From NCBI GenBank assembly GCA_017642335.1, contig JAGCPF010000035.1:1-64000 (forward strand): 64,000 nt of DNA, read 5' to 3'. The notes under the pieces were generated by a model. The model was not told where the DNA came from, made no database searches, and worked only from the letters and a program-made list of their open reading frames with translations. The position numbers and the translations under genes are program-made. Position 1 is the first letter of the stretch. The number at the start of each line of letters is the position of its first letter. This DNA is from Fibrobacter sp. (GTDB taxonomy: Bacteria > Fibrobacterota > Fibrobacteria > Fibrobacterales > Fibrobacteraceae). This document shows positions 55,651 to 64,000 of this stretch, piece after piece.

Positions 55651-57282
55651 ATGAAAAAGATTTTCTGCATGATGTGTCTTGCACTCCTTGTGGGGTGTAT
55701 CTTTGACAACGATGAAAAAGCTTCATCGCGAAAAAAGATGTGGTGGTCGGGAAGTTTTTCCGGCGTGGCTCAGCACGGTTTTTTCATAAAAACCGAGGAT
55801 GCTGAGATAAATATGGGTGTCCGATATCCAACGGATGACTGGGTAGGCACCGAGCCGATGCCGGATTCATCCGAGAGCTATTCCATAAAGGGAACGGTAA
55901 GGGGACAGATTGCGGAACTTCGTGTTGGGTCGGATAGATATGTCAGTCCGAGACATTCGCTTGTCAACAATATGGATTTGAGTGTTGTCGTGGATTTGGA
56001 TAATGCGGATTCGGTAGTAAACATGAACTACCTGACATCTATGGCGTCAGAACTGATTTGGCACTATATCGAGCAGGGCATCTCGTTTGAAGATGCAAGG
56101 CTTCGGGCCAATACCGCCATATTGGAGTTGTTCCACATGCCGAAGGACCTTACGGATTTCGAACACTATTCCCTGTATGGTACGGGCGAAGGCGATGCGA
56201 TGTTAGCGGCCGTGTCGGTTGTTATCGAATTGTTCTATTTAGATCGGAGCATGTCGACTGAATGGATTCCCTTGGATATCGACGTGGAGACGGGTAAATT
56301 TGAAAGATCGGGAGTTTTTCCCGCCCTTGTCAATTATGCGGATGGATTGCTTTTCGGGAGCTATAGCTTTGTCGAATCGCGTTACGGATGCGATCTGGAT
56401 TCTATTCATGATATAATGAAGGCCAATTCCACCGACGGCTCAGTTTCGCATTTTGAGAAGTACCTGACCATCCTGTTTGGGCTGAAGGATGGCAACGAAG
56501 CTTGCACCGCATTGAATGATGGTAAAATGAAGGATTACGAGTATGATTATCGCAGGACGACTTTTATCTGCAAGGATTCAACTTGGCGCATGGTGACGAG
56601 AGATGACTTCGACGAGTCCCAGATATTCAACTCGGATGTTGAATATGGGACATTGGTGGATTCCCGAGATGGTCAATCGTACAAGACGGTGGAACTTAAC
56701 GGCTTGACCTGGATGGCCGAGAACTTGAATTATTCCGATAGCGTGGCGTCGGAAAACCTGAAGGGGCAAAGCTGGTGCTACGATAACGACGAAAAGAACT
56801 GCGCGATTTTCGGACGCCTGTATTCGTGGAGTGCCGCCATGGACCTTCCGGCGGTCTACCTTGATTCCGTTGCCTTGGGTACCGGGGGGCTCTATCGCGG
56901 AATCTGCCCTGAAGGATGGCATATGCCGACACCGGAAGATTTCTACAAGCTATACTCAGAAGATACGACCTTTTTCTCGGCGTACATGAGCACCATGAAA
57001 AACGAAAGTGGCTTCTCGCTGATTAGAGCTGGCTATGCGGATCGGGAATATTCGTATGACGATGAAGGAAACTATGTCTATGCCGACTCCGTAGTTTTCA
57101 AGGAAATGGGGCGCGAGGCGTGCATGTGGACGAATGACCAGTCTTCCGCTAGCGGGTCCCGAATCTACGAAATCAGGCTCCAGATGGAAAGCTCTTATTG
57201 TTCGCTATGCAACGAACCGGGGGACAAGCATTCGGGTGCCTATGTCCGCTGTGTGATGGATTACGAATGGCCGACGTACTGA
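55651..57282 (+). CDS. FISUMP-domain lipoprotein (second of a tandem pair)
   Basis: A 543-residue paralogue of the preceding gene with the same lipobox and domain order. The body has diverged (GFFIKTEDAEINMG versus GFFMEAENNIIYIE) while keeping key blocks such as MPKDLTDFEHYSLYGTGEGDAML and EYGTLVDSRDGQSYKTVELNG. It lies 31 nt after its partner, an evident tandem duplication. Start and ribosome-binding region are conserved between the copies. Confidence 0.85.
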   Translation: MKKIFCMMCLALLVGCIFDNDEKASSRKKMWWSGSFSGVAQHGFFIKTEDAEINMGVRYPTDDWVGTEPMPDSSESYSIKGTVRGQIAELRVGSDRYVSPRHSLVNNMDLSVVVDLDNADSVVNMNYLTSMASELIWHYIEQGISFEDARLRANTAILELFHMPKDLTDFEHYSLYGTGEGDAMLAAVSVVIELFYLDRSMSTEWIPLDIDVETGKFERSGVFPALVNYADGLLFGSYSFVESRYGCDLDSIHDIMKANSTDGSVSHFEKYLTILFGLKDGNEACTALNDGKMKDYEYDYRRTTFICKDSTWRMVTRDDFDESQIFNSDVEYGTLVDSRDGQSYKTVELNGLTWMAENLNYSDSVASENLKGQSWCYDNDEKNCAIFGRLYSWSAAMDLPAVYLDSVALGTGGLYRGICPEGWHMPTPEDFYKLYSEDTTFFSAYMSTMKNESGFSLIRAGYADREYSYDDEGNYVYADSVVFKEMGREACMWTNDQSSASGSRIYEIRLQMESSYCSLCNEPGDKHSGAYVRCVMDYEWPTY

Positions 57283-57390
57283 TTGGGAATACCCCCGTTT
57301 CCAAGCATAAAAAAGCCATATGAAGTGCTTTTGTTTCCCGCTGAAAACGGAATATGAAGCACTTTACGTCCGAAATGGGGCGATTTAAAG

Positions 57391-57396
57391 TATATT
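57391..57396 (+). promoter_or_regulatory. TATATT element 6 nt before the GH9 start codon
   Basis: TATATT, six bases, ATG at 57403; no ribosome-binding site at usable distance. Leaderless geometry. Confidence 0.55.
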
Positions 57397-57402
57397 CTAG
57401 GC

Positions 57403-59172
57403 ATGAATAAGTCTTGGAATGTTTGCTTTTGTACAGCCGCCTTTGTTGCGGCCTCCTTGTCTGCCTCTTCGGCTTTCGCTGGCCCGCTCGTGAACCAGCT
57501 GGGTTATTATCCCGATGCCGAGAAGACGGTCGTTTTCCCCGGTAACGATGCGAACGGGCTCGAGGTCCGTGACCTGAAGGGAAAGACGGTCCTGAAACTC
57601 AAGGCTCCCCTGGTGTACGACTGGGACTACAGCGGCGAGGAAGTGCAGACCTTCGATATTTCTGCCGTGAAGGCGCCGGGAACCTACCGCCTGTTCCGTG
57701 GCGGCGAATACGTGGGCACCCCGATTGTTGTCGGGAAGAACGTGTACGGCGACCTGGTAAAGGCAAGCCTCAAGTGGTTCTACTACCAGCGTTCGAGCAT
57801 GGCGCTGGAACCGCAGTATGCGGGCAAGTGGGCGCGCGCCGCGGGCCACAAGGACGATCACGTGATTGTCTACGGTTCCGACAAGGCGACGGGCGGCAAG
57901 GGTGCCGGCAAGACCATCAAGTCGCAGCGCGGCTGGTACGATGCGGGCGATTACGGCAAGTACATCGTGAACTCTGGCATCACTGTGTTTACTTTGCTCG
58001 AAATTTACGAACATTTCCCGAAATATGTGGATTCCCTTAAGTGGAATATTCCGCGCGAATTCCCGAAATACCCGGAGCTCCTCGAAGAGGTGCGCTACAA
58101 TCTGGACTGGATGCTGACCATGCAGGACAAGGACGGCGGCGTTTACCACAAGGTATCTACGCTCAAGTTCGGTGGTAGCGTGCTGCCCGAAAACGATATT
58201 GCGCCGCGTTACGCGATTATCAAGAACGTGACGGCTTCGCTGGACTTTGCGGCAGTGATGGCGCAGGCGAGCGTGGTTTACAGGAATATCGACAAGGCTT
58301 ATGCCGACAAGATGCTCAAGGCTGCCGAGAGCGCGTATGCCTGGGCCAAGAAGAATCCGGAAGCTTTCTACAAGCAACCCGACGACGTGCAGACGGGAAG
58401 CTATATGCCCGGCGACGAGAACGGCAAGGACGAATTCCGCTGGGCTGCTGCTGAGCTCTTCCGCGCGAAGGTGGCCGCGGGTGCGAAGGCCGACAAGGCG
58501 ACTGCCGCTTACCAGGAAGACCTGAAGGCGAACGCGTTCACGCCCGATGGAGCCTGGTGGGGCAATGTGAACATGCTTGCGGCTTTCCGTGTTGCGCTGG
58601 ATTCCGCGAATTTTGATGCCGAGTTGGTTGCTGCCGCAAAGAAGGTTGTGCTGAACGAGGCGAACAACCTCCGCGCTGTCGGCGATACGAGTGCTTACCG
58701 CTTGCCTGCATTCCCGTGGAGCTGGAACTGGGGCAGCAATAGTGCGATGGCGAACAACGGTATTGTGCTGGTGCATGCTTACTTGCTTACCAAGGACAAG
58801 AGCTACCTAGATGGCGCGCAGCAGTGCCTGGACTACTTGCTCGGCAAGAATCCGCAGGACATTACCTACGTGACGGGTTTCGGTTACCGTAGCCCGCACA
58901 ACCCGCACCACCGTCCGAGCGAATCCGACATGGTGGACGATCCGGTGCCGGGAATGCTCGTGGGCGGCCCGCACCTGGGCAAGCAGGATATCAACCTGGA
59001 CGGCAAGGAAAATTGGAAATGCCCGAACTATGCTGCCGCCGACAAGCCGGCGCTTGCCTACATCGACAACCGCTGCAGCTACGCGACGAACGAGGTGGCC
59101 ATCAACTGGAACGCTCCACTTGCGTACCTCGCCGCCGCCCTTGAGGCGATTTACTTGGGCATTCCCAAATAA
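57403..59172 (+). CDS. Secreted GH9 endoglucanase (cellulase)
   Basis: A 589-residue protein with a signal peptide (residues 1-26, ending AFA-GP). The N-terminal Ig-like CelD_N domain (about 27-110, LVNQLGYYPDAEKTVVF) is followed by the GH9 (alpha/alpha)6 barrel. Catalytic features are GWYDAGDYGKY with Asp180 and Asp183, the HNPHHRPS substrate-binding His segment, and the acid Glu564 in YATNEVAINWNAPL. It hydrolyses beta-1,4-glucan, probably by an endo mode. There is no linker or cellulose-binding module. It is bounded by its own terminator. Confidence 0.94.
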   Translation: MNKSWNVCFCTAAFVAASLSASSAFAGPLVNQLGYYPDAEKTVVFPGNDANGLEVRDLKGKTVLKLKAPLVYDWDYSGEEVQTFDISAVKAPGTYRLFRGGEYVGTPIVVGKNVYGDLVKASLKWFYYQRSSMALEPQYAGKWARAAGHKDDHVIVYGSDKATGGKGAGKTIKSQRGWYDAGDYGKYIVNSGITVFTLLEIYEHFPKYVDSLKWNIPREFPKYPELLEEVRYNLDWMLTMQDKDGGVYHKVSTLKFGGSVLPENDIAPRYAIIKNVTASLDFAAVMAQASVVYRNIDKAYADKMLKAAESAYAWAKKNPEAFYKQPDDVQTGSYMPGDENGKDEFRWAAAELFRAKVAAGAKADKATAAYQEDLKANAFTPDGAWWGNVNMLAAFRVALDSANFDAELVAAAKKVVLNEANNLRAVGDTSAYRLPAFPWSWNWGSNSAMANNGIVLVHAYLLTKDKSYLDGAQQCLDYLLGKNPQDITYVTGFGYRSPHNPHHRPSESDMVDDPVPGMLVGGPHLGKQDINLDGKENWKCPNYAAADKPALAYIDNRCSYATNEVAINWNAPLAYLAAALEAIYLGIPK

Positions 59173-59211
59173 GCAGATGCGTTAATAGGGTGGTCTTTAA
59201 AGGCTTTTATA

Positions 59212-59241
59212 AAGGGCTCGCTAATCGCGAGGCCCTTATTG
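59212..59241 (+). terminator. Terminator after the GH9 gene
   Basis: A stem built from AAGGGC-TCGC and GCGA-GGCCCTT around 59212-59237 (one bulge), followed by ATTGTAT. Its weak T-run lowers confidence. Confidence 0.6.
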
Positions 59242-59252
59242 TATAAACAGAA

Positions 59253-59836
59253 AACCACCTGCTAGGCAGGTGGTTCCAAAGAGCCTACTGGCGTTGCGTC
59301 CCTGATGAAAAAAGCGCTTGGTTGCATTTGAAATGCGGGCTGGCATCCTGCAAAACAAAGCAACCAAGAGGTTCAAATGCAAAATAGCAAAAACCATAAC
59401 ACGCTGGCTCATACAACGTGGAACTGCAAATATCATATAGTATTCGCTCCCAAATTCCGTAGGAAGGTCTTTTTCGGGGAGAAGAAGGCCGAAATCGGGA
59501 AAATCCTCCGCAAGCTTTGCGAGTGGAAACAGGTGAACATCGTGGAGGCGGAAGTCTGCCCCGACCACGTCCACATGCTGCTGGAGATTCCGCCGAAATA
59601 CTGCGTATCGAGCATCGTGGGGTATCTCAAGGGCAAGAGCAGCCTGATGCTCTACGAGAGGTTTCCCGCCCTGCAACTCAAGTACCGCAACCGCGAGTTC
59701 TGGTGCCGAGGCTATTATGTCGATGCGACTGGAAAAAACACGGCGAAGATCGCCGCGTACATCCAAAACCAGCTGAAGGAGGACAAGTACGGGGAACAGT
59801 AGACCATGATGGGTAAGCTCTAGCCCGCTTGCGGGC
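59253..59836 (+). mobile_element. IS200/IS605-family insertion sequence (tnpA only)
   Basis: The left end has a perfect 10-bp hairpin AACCACCTGC/GCAGGTGGTT (59253-59262 with 59266-59275, loop TAG). The transposase gene follows, and the right side has the hairpin GCCCGC/GCGGGC (59823-59836). Subterminal hairpins instead of terminal inverted repeats are characteristic of the single-strand transposing IS200 group. The outer cleavage points cannot be fixed by eye. Confidence 0.8.
59377..59802 (+). CDS. tnpA: IS200-type Y1 transposase TnpA
   Basis: A 141-residue HUH/Y1 transposase. It has YHIVFAPKFRRKVFFG at the start, the HUH motif in PDHVHMLLEIPP, and the catalytic Tyr in GYYVDATGKNTAKIAAYI. 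It appears full length and intact, so the element could be active. No TnpB/IscB accessory gene is next to it. An open frame on the opposite strand is only a shadow. Confidence 0.93.
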   Translation: MQNSKNHNTLAHTTWNCKYHIVFAPKFRRKVFFGEKKAEIGKILRKLCEWKQVNIVEAEVCPDHVHMLLEIPPKYCVSSIVGYLKGKSSLMLYERFPALQLKYRNREFWCRGYYVDATGKNTAKIAAYIQNQLKEDKYGEQ

Positions 59837-60130
59837 AGCCGGGAAGGATTACATGCAGATGCCGGTTCCGTGCAACGCGACGTGACGCATGGCTAGTATC
59901 CTAGGGCATGGCCCGTATATGAAGAACCGCCGGCGGGTCCCTTTGTATGAAGAAAACCATCTGCTATTGGCGGATTTTTTTAGAAAAGATAAAACAACTT
60001 TGCTGGGTACACTATTTGTTACAATTATTTCTCTAAATAAAATAGTAGGGCTTTTAGGGTCGGGTGTTTGGTGTATGACAAGTGTAGATTGTGAGTTTCT
60101 GTAAAACAAAAAAAACGTTTGTAACTTTGT

Positions 60131-60346
60131 ATGTTAATGGTATATATTTATATTAGTTTCTTTGTTGAAGGTTCATGGGGCGGCACGATTATTGCTCCAA
60201 ATGCGAAGCTGATTCTTGGACAGACGCAATACAAATCCTTGTATGGCCAATTTTTGGGGAATGGTTTAGCCGTTCATCAGTATTCTCGTATGATAAATGT
60301 TCCTTTTAATCCGTTGAATAGTGGGTTTCTTGCTTATAAGGAATGA
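60131..60346 (+). pseudogene. Truncated C-terminal fragment of a surface protein next to the IS
   Basis: The frame reads EGSWGGTIIAPNAKLILGQ then QYKSLYGQFLGNGLAVHQYS and ends VPFNPLNSGFLAYKE. This matches the C-terminal beta-rich end (APNAK...GQ...G.F.G....VHQ pattern) of large adhesin-like Fibrobacter proteins. The first ~12 codons are unrelated. The N-terminal part is missing, presumably lost when the region next to the IS200 element rearranged. From 59837 to 60130 I see no gene. Confidence 0.6.
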
Positions 60347-60349
60347 TTT

Positions 60350-61057
60350 ATGAATAAAAGCTGGCTTATATTTTTGGTCGCTGCCACAAGCCTATTTGCT
60401 CAGGTCAAGATTGATCGTGGGGTAGCTGCTAATTTTCCTCGTGAACTCTGGAATTTTGAAGAATATAGCCGTACAGAGGATTGCCGAGCCTATCTACGTT
60501 TGGAAAATGCTGATGATAGCCTTGGATGTTTCAATAGAGAAAATGTAGTGTGCCAAAGTTTGTTGGATTCTAGTGTGTTTTTTTATTGGCATCAAACGTG
60601 GACTTCTGAGGCACACGGTTATTTCTACCATCTTTCCGATGCTACGCATTCTATCCTTGATGTGATTATGGATGAATTTAGACATTACCGCGATTGCGGC
60701 TTAATCGTTGCGACGGAGGCTGGCATGGATTCCATTGAGTTCATTTTAAAGAGGGACTTGCAACCCGCCTTGGATAGCATTACGTTTGACATAGGTTATT
60801 TTTTCATGTATTCCTATGAACAGTCGTTGGAAGGTTCTTCTCGGCCAGCATTCACCAATGTCGGTGAGCTTCCTGTTCCTCAATCAGATTATGTGGATAG
60901 TGTTGTGAAAGCACGTAACGGGGAATCTCTAACGATTCATTTGCACTTTTTGCAGAAGAAGCTTTCTGTGAAAGGGGTTGTGAGAAAATTTCCGGTTCCT
61001 TTGGTTTGGCGTGATGGGACATATTTCCATGTGAATGGTCGTTTATCCAAGGAATAG
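60350..61057 (+). CDS. Secreted hypothetical protein
   Basis: A 235-residue protein with a signal peptide (MNKSWLIFLVAATSLFA-QV), AAGGAA 7 nt before the ATG. The mature sequence has Cys residues spaced like disulfide pairs (DCRAY, GCFNRENVVCQS, DCGLIV). I do not recognise a family. AT-richer than its neighbours. Confidence 0.7.
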   Translation: MNKSWLIFLVAATSLFAQVKIDRGVAANFPRELWNFEEYSRTEDCRAYLRLENADDSLGCFNRENVVCQSLLDSSVFFYWHQTWTSEAHGYFYHLSDATHSILDVIMDEFRHYRDCGLIVATEAGMDSIEFILKRDLQPALDSITFDIGYFFMYSYEQSLEGSSRPAFTNVGELPVPQSDYVDSVVKARNGESLTIHLHFLQKKLSVKGVVRKFPVPLVWRDGTYFHVNGRLSKE

Positions 61058-61141
61058 CACGTGTTAATGCGTGTAAAAGGACATCTTTTAGGAATATACA
61101 CGCATAGCTCACCGCTCATACCTCACTGCTGATAAATAATA

Positions 61142-61147
61142 TATATT
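61142..61147 (+). promoter_or_regulatory. TATATT element 6 nt before a start codon
   Basis: TATATT, six bases, ATG at 61154: leaderless geometry for the DUF4832 gene. Confidence 0.5.
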
Positions 61148-61153
61148 GCGGAT

Positions 61154-62845
61154 ATGGCTAGAATCCATGTCCGTCTTTTGTTTATAATCGGTGTCGCTTT
61201 CTTGCAGGCCCCGCTTTTTGCGGCCGGTCTCGTAAAACAGTCTATCGACACGACCGATGCGATGGCGACGCTTGACAATTTCGACCGGGGATTCTATACA
61301 CCGCAGGTGCTGCACCTCAAGCCTTCGGGTGGCAAGCCGATTGAAAAGCCGTATGCCAAGTTGTTGCACTTGCGCGCGGAAATTTCGGAATTCAGCAGCC
61401 ACGCCTGGCTGGGAATCGATTCGGCGAGCGGGGACACGATTCGCGGCAAGGACCAGGACCTGACCGAAGACGCCCTGAACGTATTGCAGCAGACATTCGA
61501 CAACATCCGCAAAGATAACGGACACGCGATTGTGCGCATCTGTTACGACCCGTGGTACAACGGGCGCAGCAACGTGACTCCGGATCACGAATGGGTGCTC
61601 AAGCATGTGAAGCAGTTGGCGCCGGTGCTTTCGAAGAATACTGACATAATCGTGGCACTCGAGATGGGGATGCACGGCGCCTATGGCGAGATGCATTCCG
61701 ACACGAACATCACTTACGACCGCATTGCCGAGGCGACGAACCTGATGCTGCGTAACACGCCGCCCGAACTGAAAATCCTCACGCGCACGGGTAACTATTC
61801 GGCGAAGGTGCTTGGTTTTGACAACTGGGGCGTGGACTTTAATATCGACGGCGAGAAGTTCAAAGAAATCGCGAAGGCGAAAGGCGACACGATGTACCGC
61901 GTGGGAATGTTCAACGACGGTTATCTGGGAACGCAGTACGATTACGGCACCTGGGGCGCCGATTGCGCGACATCCATTTGCCGCGAAGAGGGCGTGGCCT
62001 GGCTCGAGAAGTACGGCATCAATACGCCTTACGGTGGCGAGGCGCTCACGACGGCAGACAATTACCAGGTCATCAATACTCCGGAATTCTTGGCGTACGA
62101 GGGCTTCCGCACGCATACGAGCTATCTGAACATCCAGTGGAACAACAAGCTGATTGAAAGCTGGAAAAAGACGCCTTTCACGCAGAAGGATTTCGATTAC
62201 GACCCGGCGCGTGTCGATTCGCTTTCGGGATTCAAGTACATCAACGACCACTTGGGCTACCGCTTTGTATTGCGCGAATCGTGGCTGAGCGATACGGTGG
62301 GGAGCGACGGAATTTTACGTGCGAAATTGCGCATCCAGAACGTGGGCTTTGGAAACCTGACGCGAGAGGTGATGGCTTCGCTCGAAATACACATAGGATA
62401 TCTTAAACCTCGCGATGGTGCCAATGCCATTGATTTGTTTAGCTATAATGTTCCGCTTCCGGATTCCATCGACTTCAGGAACGTGCATAGCCGTAAAATT
62501 GAAATCAAGGGCGCCGATACGGTGATGACCTTTGACGGCAACAACGAAATTGTAATCGAGAGGAAGATAGACGGCTATGAAGGCTCAATGAGCGCGTATT
62601 TGAAGATTTGTGGAGATGTTCATTGCTCGGAAAGAATTCATTTTGCAAATAAGGTGAAGATTCCAGATGAAGGTGTCTATATCGGAAGTTTTGTTGTGGA
62701 TAACAGTGTAAAATCATCTGCTATCCCGCGCGCCCTCCCGGGTGCCGCACAAAAGAAAAACGCCCCCTTCGTACAGAGGGAGCGCAACAGCGTGATTATC
62801 CGTGACGGAGAAAAACGTTATCGTGCAAATGGAGTAAAACAGTAG
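61154..62845 (+). CDS. Secreted DUF4874/DUF4832 protein
   Basis: A 563-residue protein with a signal peptide (residues 1-24). The N-terminal part (NFDRGFYTPQVLHL, IVRICYDPWYNGRS, VALEMGMHGAYGEMHSD) resembles the DUF4874 barrel. The middle (GDTMYRVGMFNDGYLGTQYDYGTW, YGGEALT, HTSYLNIQWNNKLIESW, DHLGYRFVLRES) resembles DUF4832. These domains pair in predicted glycosidase-like secreted proteins; the acidic residues in ALEMGMHGAYGE are candidates for catalysis. The C-terminus is a beta-sandwich-like region plus a basic tail. The next gene starts at the base after its stop codon. Confidence 0.78.
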   Translation: MARIHVRLLFIIGVAFLQAPLFAAGLVKQSIDTTDAMATLDNFDRGFYTPQVLHLKPSGGKPIEKPYAKLLHLRAEISEFSSHAWLGIDSASGDTIRGKDQDLTEDALNVLQQTFDNIRKDNGHAIVRICYDPWYNGRSNVTPDHEWVLKHVKQLAPVLSKNTDIIVALEMGMHGAYGEMHSDTNITYDRIAEATNLMLRNTPPELKILTRTGNYSAKVLGFDNWGVDFNIDGEKFKEIAKAKGDTMYRVGMFNDGYLGTQYDYGTWGADCATSICREEGVAWLEKYGINTPYGGEALTTADNYQVINTPEFLAYEGFRTHTSYLNIQWNNKLIESWKKTPFTQKDFDYDPARVDSLSGFKYINDHLGYRFVLRESWLSDTVGSDGILRAKLRIQNVGFGNLTREVMASLEIHIGYLKPRDGANAIDLFSYNVPLPDSIDFRNVHSRKIEIKGADTVMTFDGNNEIVIERKIDGYEGSMSAYLKICGDVHCSERIHFANKVKIPDEGVYIGSFVVDNSVKSSAIPRALPGAAQKKNAPFVQRERNSVIIRDGEKRYRANGVKQ

Positions 62846-64000
62846 ATGAAAAAGTTCCTTTGCTTAATCTCCTTGCTGGTTCTGGCTGGAGTGTCTTATG
62901 CCTCTTATGATTTTGCATTTCATTATAACGGAGATTTTTTTGACGCCAGGATAGATTCTATTCTCCCTATGCGGATGGAGCTTCCTACGGCCCTTTCGAA
63001 AATGGAAAAACCCACAAACAGGTTCAATCCTGTATATGGCTATGTTATGGAATACAGGACAAAGTTTTTTAGTGCGAATCCGAAAGATGATGATTGGTGC
63101 CGGTATCGCGACGAATATAATCAGTGTGTTCCGGTAATGCCCAGTATCGAAGAGTTTGTGTCTGCCAACAAACCTGAATTGACGGATAAGGAAAGATTCC
63201 TTATAGATCGTGCCGATAAAATAATGCAACGGAACGACTCTCTTTTTAAAAAGGCCAAATCAGAAATACAAAATGAATACCGCTATTTGTCTGGCAAAGC
63301 ACAAGCCATAGGTTTGCATGAAATCAGTATTTATGTGGATTATTACTATGACTCTACGGAAAAAAAGTGGATTCGGCCCAGTGTATATAATTGCATTGCG
63401 ACCATGATGATGGTGACCAAGTGGGGCTATTTCTTGCATCAGGATGATGACTCCACGATAAGCATCCGCAACTATATGCACCATATCCCCAAAGCGGAAA
63501 CGAAGCGCTTGTTCTTTGATGACGGATATTCCCAAGTGGTTTCGGGAAAGCCCGAAGAGTTGCCCCTAGATTCGGTAAAAGTGATTCCGTACAAACTAGT
63601 CGTTCAGGTCCCGCAGAACAAAAACATCGAATACCGCTTGAAACTGAAGGAAGCGTTAACGAACAAGGATTATGCCGCTGTGCCGGATATTCTGAAAAAG
63701 ATGGAGCGCTATAGCGAAAAAGATGTTTTCTTTAGGCCGGCGCTGGACATGAATTCTCTGGACATGATTGATATCCTCTTGCAGGACTATTCCGATACGG
63801 ATAAAAATGGAAAGGTTTATTCCAGTGAAATTTTAGACCTTTATGATGACCAACTGGAAGAATTTATAAGCCAAATTTTCGAAGAATATGTACAAAGTGG
63901 CGAATTTAAAAAGGCTCTGTCCAAAGAGAAAGATCCGGTCAAAAGGGCCGTGGCAAACATTGTGGTGAACAGAGTGTCCGGTGGTAGAGGCCGGGCCATA
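62846..64000 (+). CDS. Secreted hypothetical protein, incomplete at the window edge
   Basis: The frame is open from the ATG at 62846, directly after the preceding stop, to the last base (385 codons, no stop seen). It begins with a signal peptide MKKFLCLISLLVLAGVSYA-SY. The visible mature part has many Tyr/Asp residues and two helical charged regions (ELTDKERFLIDRADKIMQRND; KKALSKEKDPVKRAVANIVVN). The last visible residues are SGGRGRAI. I do not recognise a family. It probably forms an operon with the DUF4832 gene. Confidence 0.8.
   Translation, partial: MKKFLCLISLLVLAGVSYASYDFAFHYNGDFFDARIDSILPMRMELPTALSKMEKPTNRFNPVYGYVMEYRTKFFSANPKDDDWCRYRDEYNQCVPVMPSIEEFVSANKPELTDKERFLIDRADKIMQRNDSLFKKAKSEIQNEYRYLSGKAQAIGLHEISIYVDYYYDSTEKKWIRPSVYNCIATMMMVTKWGYFLHQDDDSTISIRNYMHHIPKAETKRLFFDDGYSQVVSGKPEELPLDSVKVIPYKLVVQVPQNKNIEYRLKLKEALTNKDYAAVPDILKKMERYSEKDVFFRPALDMNSLDMIDILLQDYSDTDKNGKVYSSEILDLYDDQLEEFISQIFEEYVQSGEFKKALSKEKDPVKRAVANIVVNRVSGGRGRAI

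Noticed and set aside
57397..58776. Long minus-strand open frame inside the GH9 gene
   Set aside because: Antisense shadow; the GH9 catalytic motifs and signal peptide are on the plus strand.
59236..59766. Minus-strand open frame opposite the IS200 transposase
   Set aside because: The plus-strand frame has all Y1 transposase motifs; the opposite frame is an antisense shadow that reads through the IS end hairpin.
59889..60104. 71-codon open frame downstream of the IS200 element
   Set aside because: No ribosome-binding site, no promoter and no family resemblance. It begins in IS-flanking GC-rich sequence and ends in AT-rich sequence, so it looks like chance.

Overview
The window reads as a chromosome segment of a rumen or gut Fibrobacter (phylum Fibrobacterota). 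The evidence is the combination of secreted cellulose and hemicellulose enzymes (GH8, GH26, GH9), several FISUMP-type lipoproteins (a paralogous domain named after Fibrobacter succinogenes), multi-copy AAA/DUF4143 ATPases and a recurrent TATATT promoter element. The assignment is inferred from gene content; no 16S rRNA gene is present.

Layout. 1-13.3 kb is the conserved translation/transcription cluster: tuf (3' end), rpmG, tRNA-Trp, secE, nusG, rplK, rplA, rplJ, rplL, rpoB, rpoC, then rpsL and rpsG behind their own promoter. 13.3-24.4 kb is an accessory stretch: an AAA ATPase, GH8 and GH26 glycosidases, a collagen-like FISUMP lipoprotein, a DUF4143 ATPase, an ORF6N gene with the decayed remains of a second one beside it, a GNAT acetyltransferase and a second DUF4143 ATPase.

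24.5-41 kb is a defence island. A type I restriction-modification locus (hsdM, rhuM/fic, hsdS ... hsdR) is split by about 6.6 kb of mostly AT-rich cargo. The cargo holds a small protein, a Ser/Thr kinase and a 404-residue protein of unknown family on the plus strand. Facing them is a three-gene minus-strand operon of an SMC/OLD-like ATPase with two proteins that carry candidate PD-(D/E)XK nuclease motifs. A gene fragment and a HigBA-type toxin-antitoxin pair follow. hsdR is followed by a GmrSD-like DUF262/DUF1524 gene. A roughly 45-bp repeat brackets the hsdR-GmrSD part, and gene remnants lie at its right edge.

41-51.6 kb returns to housekeeping functions: a two-headed GntR-type regulator, enolase with an unusual Cys/Lys-rich tail, a DUF4421 outer-membrane protein, and a complete peptide ABC transporter operon whose first permease has a 14-residue-repeat insertion. 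51.6-64 kb holds secreted and surface proteins: an amidase, a coiled-coil membrane protein, two tandem FISUMP lipoproteins, a GH9 cellulase, an IS200-type insertion, a truncated surface-protein fragment, a DUF4832-type secreted protein and a secreted protein that runs off the window.

The most interesting signals are these. (1) The kinase/404-aa and ATPase/nuclease modules are nested inside the type I locus. (2) Three helix-phased direct repeats stand in front of each ATPase of the DUF4143 class (33-bp period twice, different sequence each time), with a 14-bp version before the third ATPase. (3) In-frame palindromes share a GCAAAATTTGC-type core but have different, still complementary arms; they occur in the ORF6N gene, its decayed neighbour and rhuM. 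(4) At least five genes have TATATT exactly 6-7 nt before the start codon and no Shine-Dalgarno sequence, which predicts leaderless transcripts.
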